Assembly: GCA_003486785.1 (NCBI GenBank)
Contig: DNFZ01000015.1
Coordinates: forward strand, 1-5,507
DNA length: 5,507 bases
Direction: 5' to 3'
Source of the DNA: Clostridiales bacterium
GTDB lineage: Bacteria; Bacillota; Clostridia; Christensenellales; CAG-138
The notes under the pieces are model-generated. The model saw only the letters and a program-made list of their open reading frames with translations. It was not told the origin of the DNA and searched no databases. Positions 5,239 to 5,507 of this stretch are shown here, in pieces; within the stretch, counting starts at the first letter, position 1; every line of letters starts with the position of its first letter. The position numbers were made by a program, and so were the translations under genes.

Positions 5239-5507
5239 ATGGAAGATTTAAAAGCTTGGATTCCAGAAGATATGCTTGAAAAGTTTGATTTCTATAACTA
5301 TAATCATGCGGCAGAAATACTAAGCCAATCTTTCGCTTCAGAGTTTTATGGTTTCTTAGATGCCTTGCAAGCTATTCAGATTTCTGTTTCTGATATTCTC
5401 ACTCCTGGTGGCAACCAATCACCAACACCCCCCAAATTCTCTGTTCTACTAGATCCAGATGGCTGGAAAGAAATACGGATTTCGGGTGATTTGCTGGTTA
5501 AAATATT
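5239..5507 (+). CDS. BglII/BstYI-type restriction endonuclease-like protein, N-terminal part (cut by window end)
   Basis: Only the first 89 codons are present. AGAGGTGA at 5226-5233, five bases before the ATG, supports the start. The segment YNYNHAAEIL (19-28) recalls the DYNHADEIL start of BglII as I remember it. GWKEIRISGDLLVK (about 75-88) recalls the GWKE-containing region before the catalytic core in BglII/BstYI-type type II endonucleases. The catalytic acidic residues of these enzymes lie further on, outside the window, so activity cannot be judged. If the assignment is right, the protein would cut a short palindromic DNA site in the cytoplasm and should have a matching methyltransferase gene nearby, but none is in the window. 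The gene is about 38% GC with AT-rich codon use, unlike everything to its left, which suggests transfer. Confident as a gene, moderate for the family. Confidence 0.65.
   Translation, partial: MEDLKAWIPEDMLEKFDFYNYNHAAEILSQSFASEFYGFLDALQAIQISVSDILTPGGNQSPTPPKFSVLLDPDGWKEIRISGDLLVKI

Noticed and set aside
1..5507. CRISPR array, insertion sequence or rRNA
   Set aside because: No regularly spaced long repeats, transposase motifs, terminal inverted repeats with target duplications or rRNA segments were seen.

Overview
The window looks like a piece of a GC-rich Gram-positive (Clostridia-type) chromosome. The basis is strong GGAGG-type ribosome binding sites 5-7 bases before the chosen starts, sigma-70/sigma-A-like promoters with 17-base spacers, and a Firmicutes-style GT2/DPM1-like glycosyltransferase. 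Typical coding stretches are about 57-70% GC by hand count of sample lines. Taxonomy cannot be fixed from this sequence alone.

Left half (1-2985, rightward). A well-formed promoter (TTGACA-17-CATAAT, 97-125) drives two genes that overlap by 17 bases. The first encodes a PlsC/LPLAT-type acyltransferase of 472 aa with a long uncharacterised C-terminal half. The second encodes a MelB/GPH-type major facilitator transporter of 458 aa. A 10-bp direct repeat spaced 32 bp and a 12-bp palindrome lie around the promoter and look like operator DNA. The pairing recalls the LplT-Aas lysophospholipid import and re-acylation pair of Enterobacteria, but with a MelB-type transporter (the fold of animal MFSD2A) in place of LplT. 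This is inference, and it is the most interesting functional idea in the window.

Middle (2986-4875, leftward). A second operon runs the other way. A promoter at 4847-4875 is followed by a leader of about 210 nt, a 134-aa three-helix membrane protein of unknown function, and, 16 bases later, a polyprenyl-phosphate-type GT2 glycosyltransferase with two C-terminal membrane helices. The two operons converge on a hairpin terminator at 3042-3070. Between the glycosyltransferase stop and that hairpin lies an AT- and pyrimidine-rich stretch that repeats the 3' end of the glycosyltransferase gene in degenerate form.

Right end (4876-5507, rightward). An intergenic region with 10-bp-phased TTCGCA repeats and two overlapping dyads leads to a tRNA-Leu(CAA) gene with its own promoter, encoded CCA and a strong terminator. 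Immediately beyond the tRNA, GC falls to about 38% (91/240 by hand count of 5221-5460). A truncated gene begins there whose N-terminus resembles the BglII/BstYI-type restriction endonucleases. This looks like the edge of a horizontally acquired restriction-modification island next to a tRNA gene.
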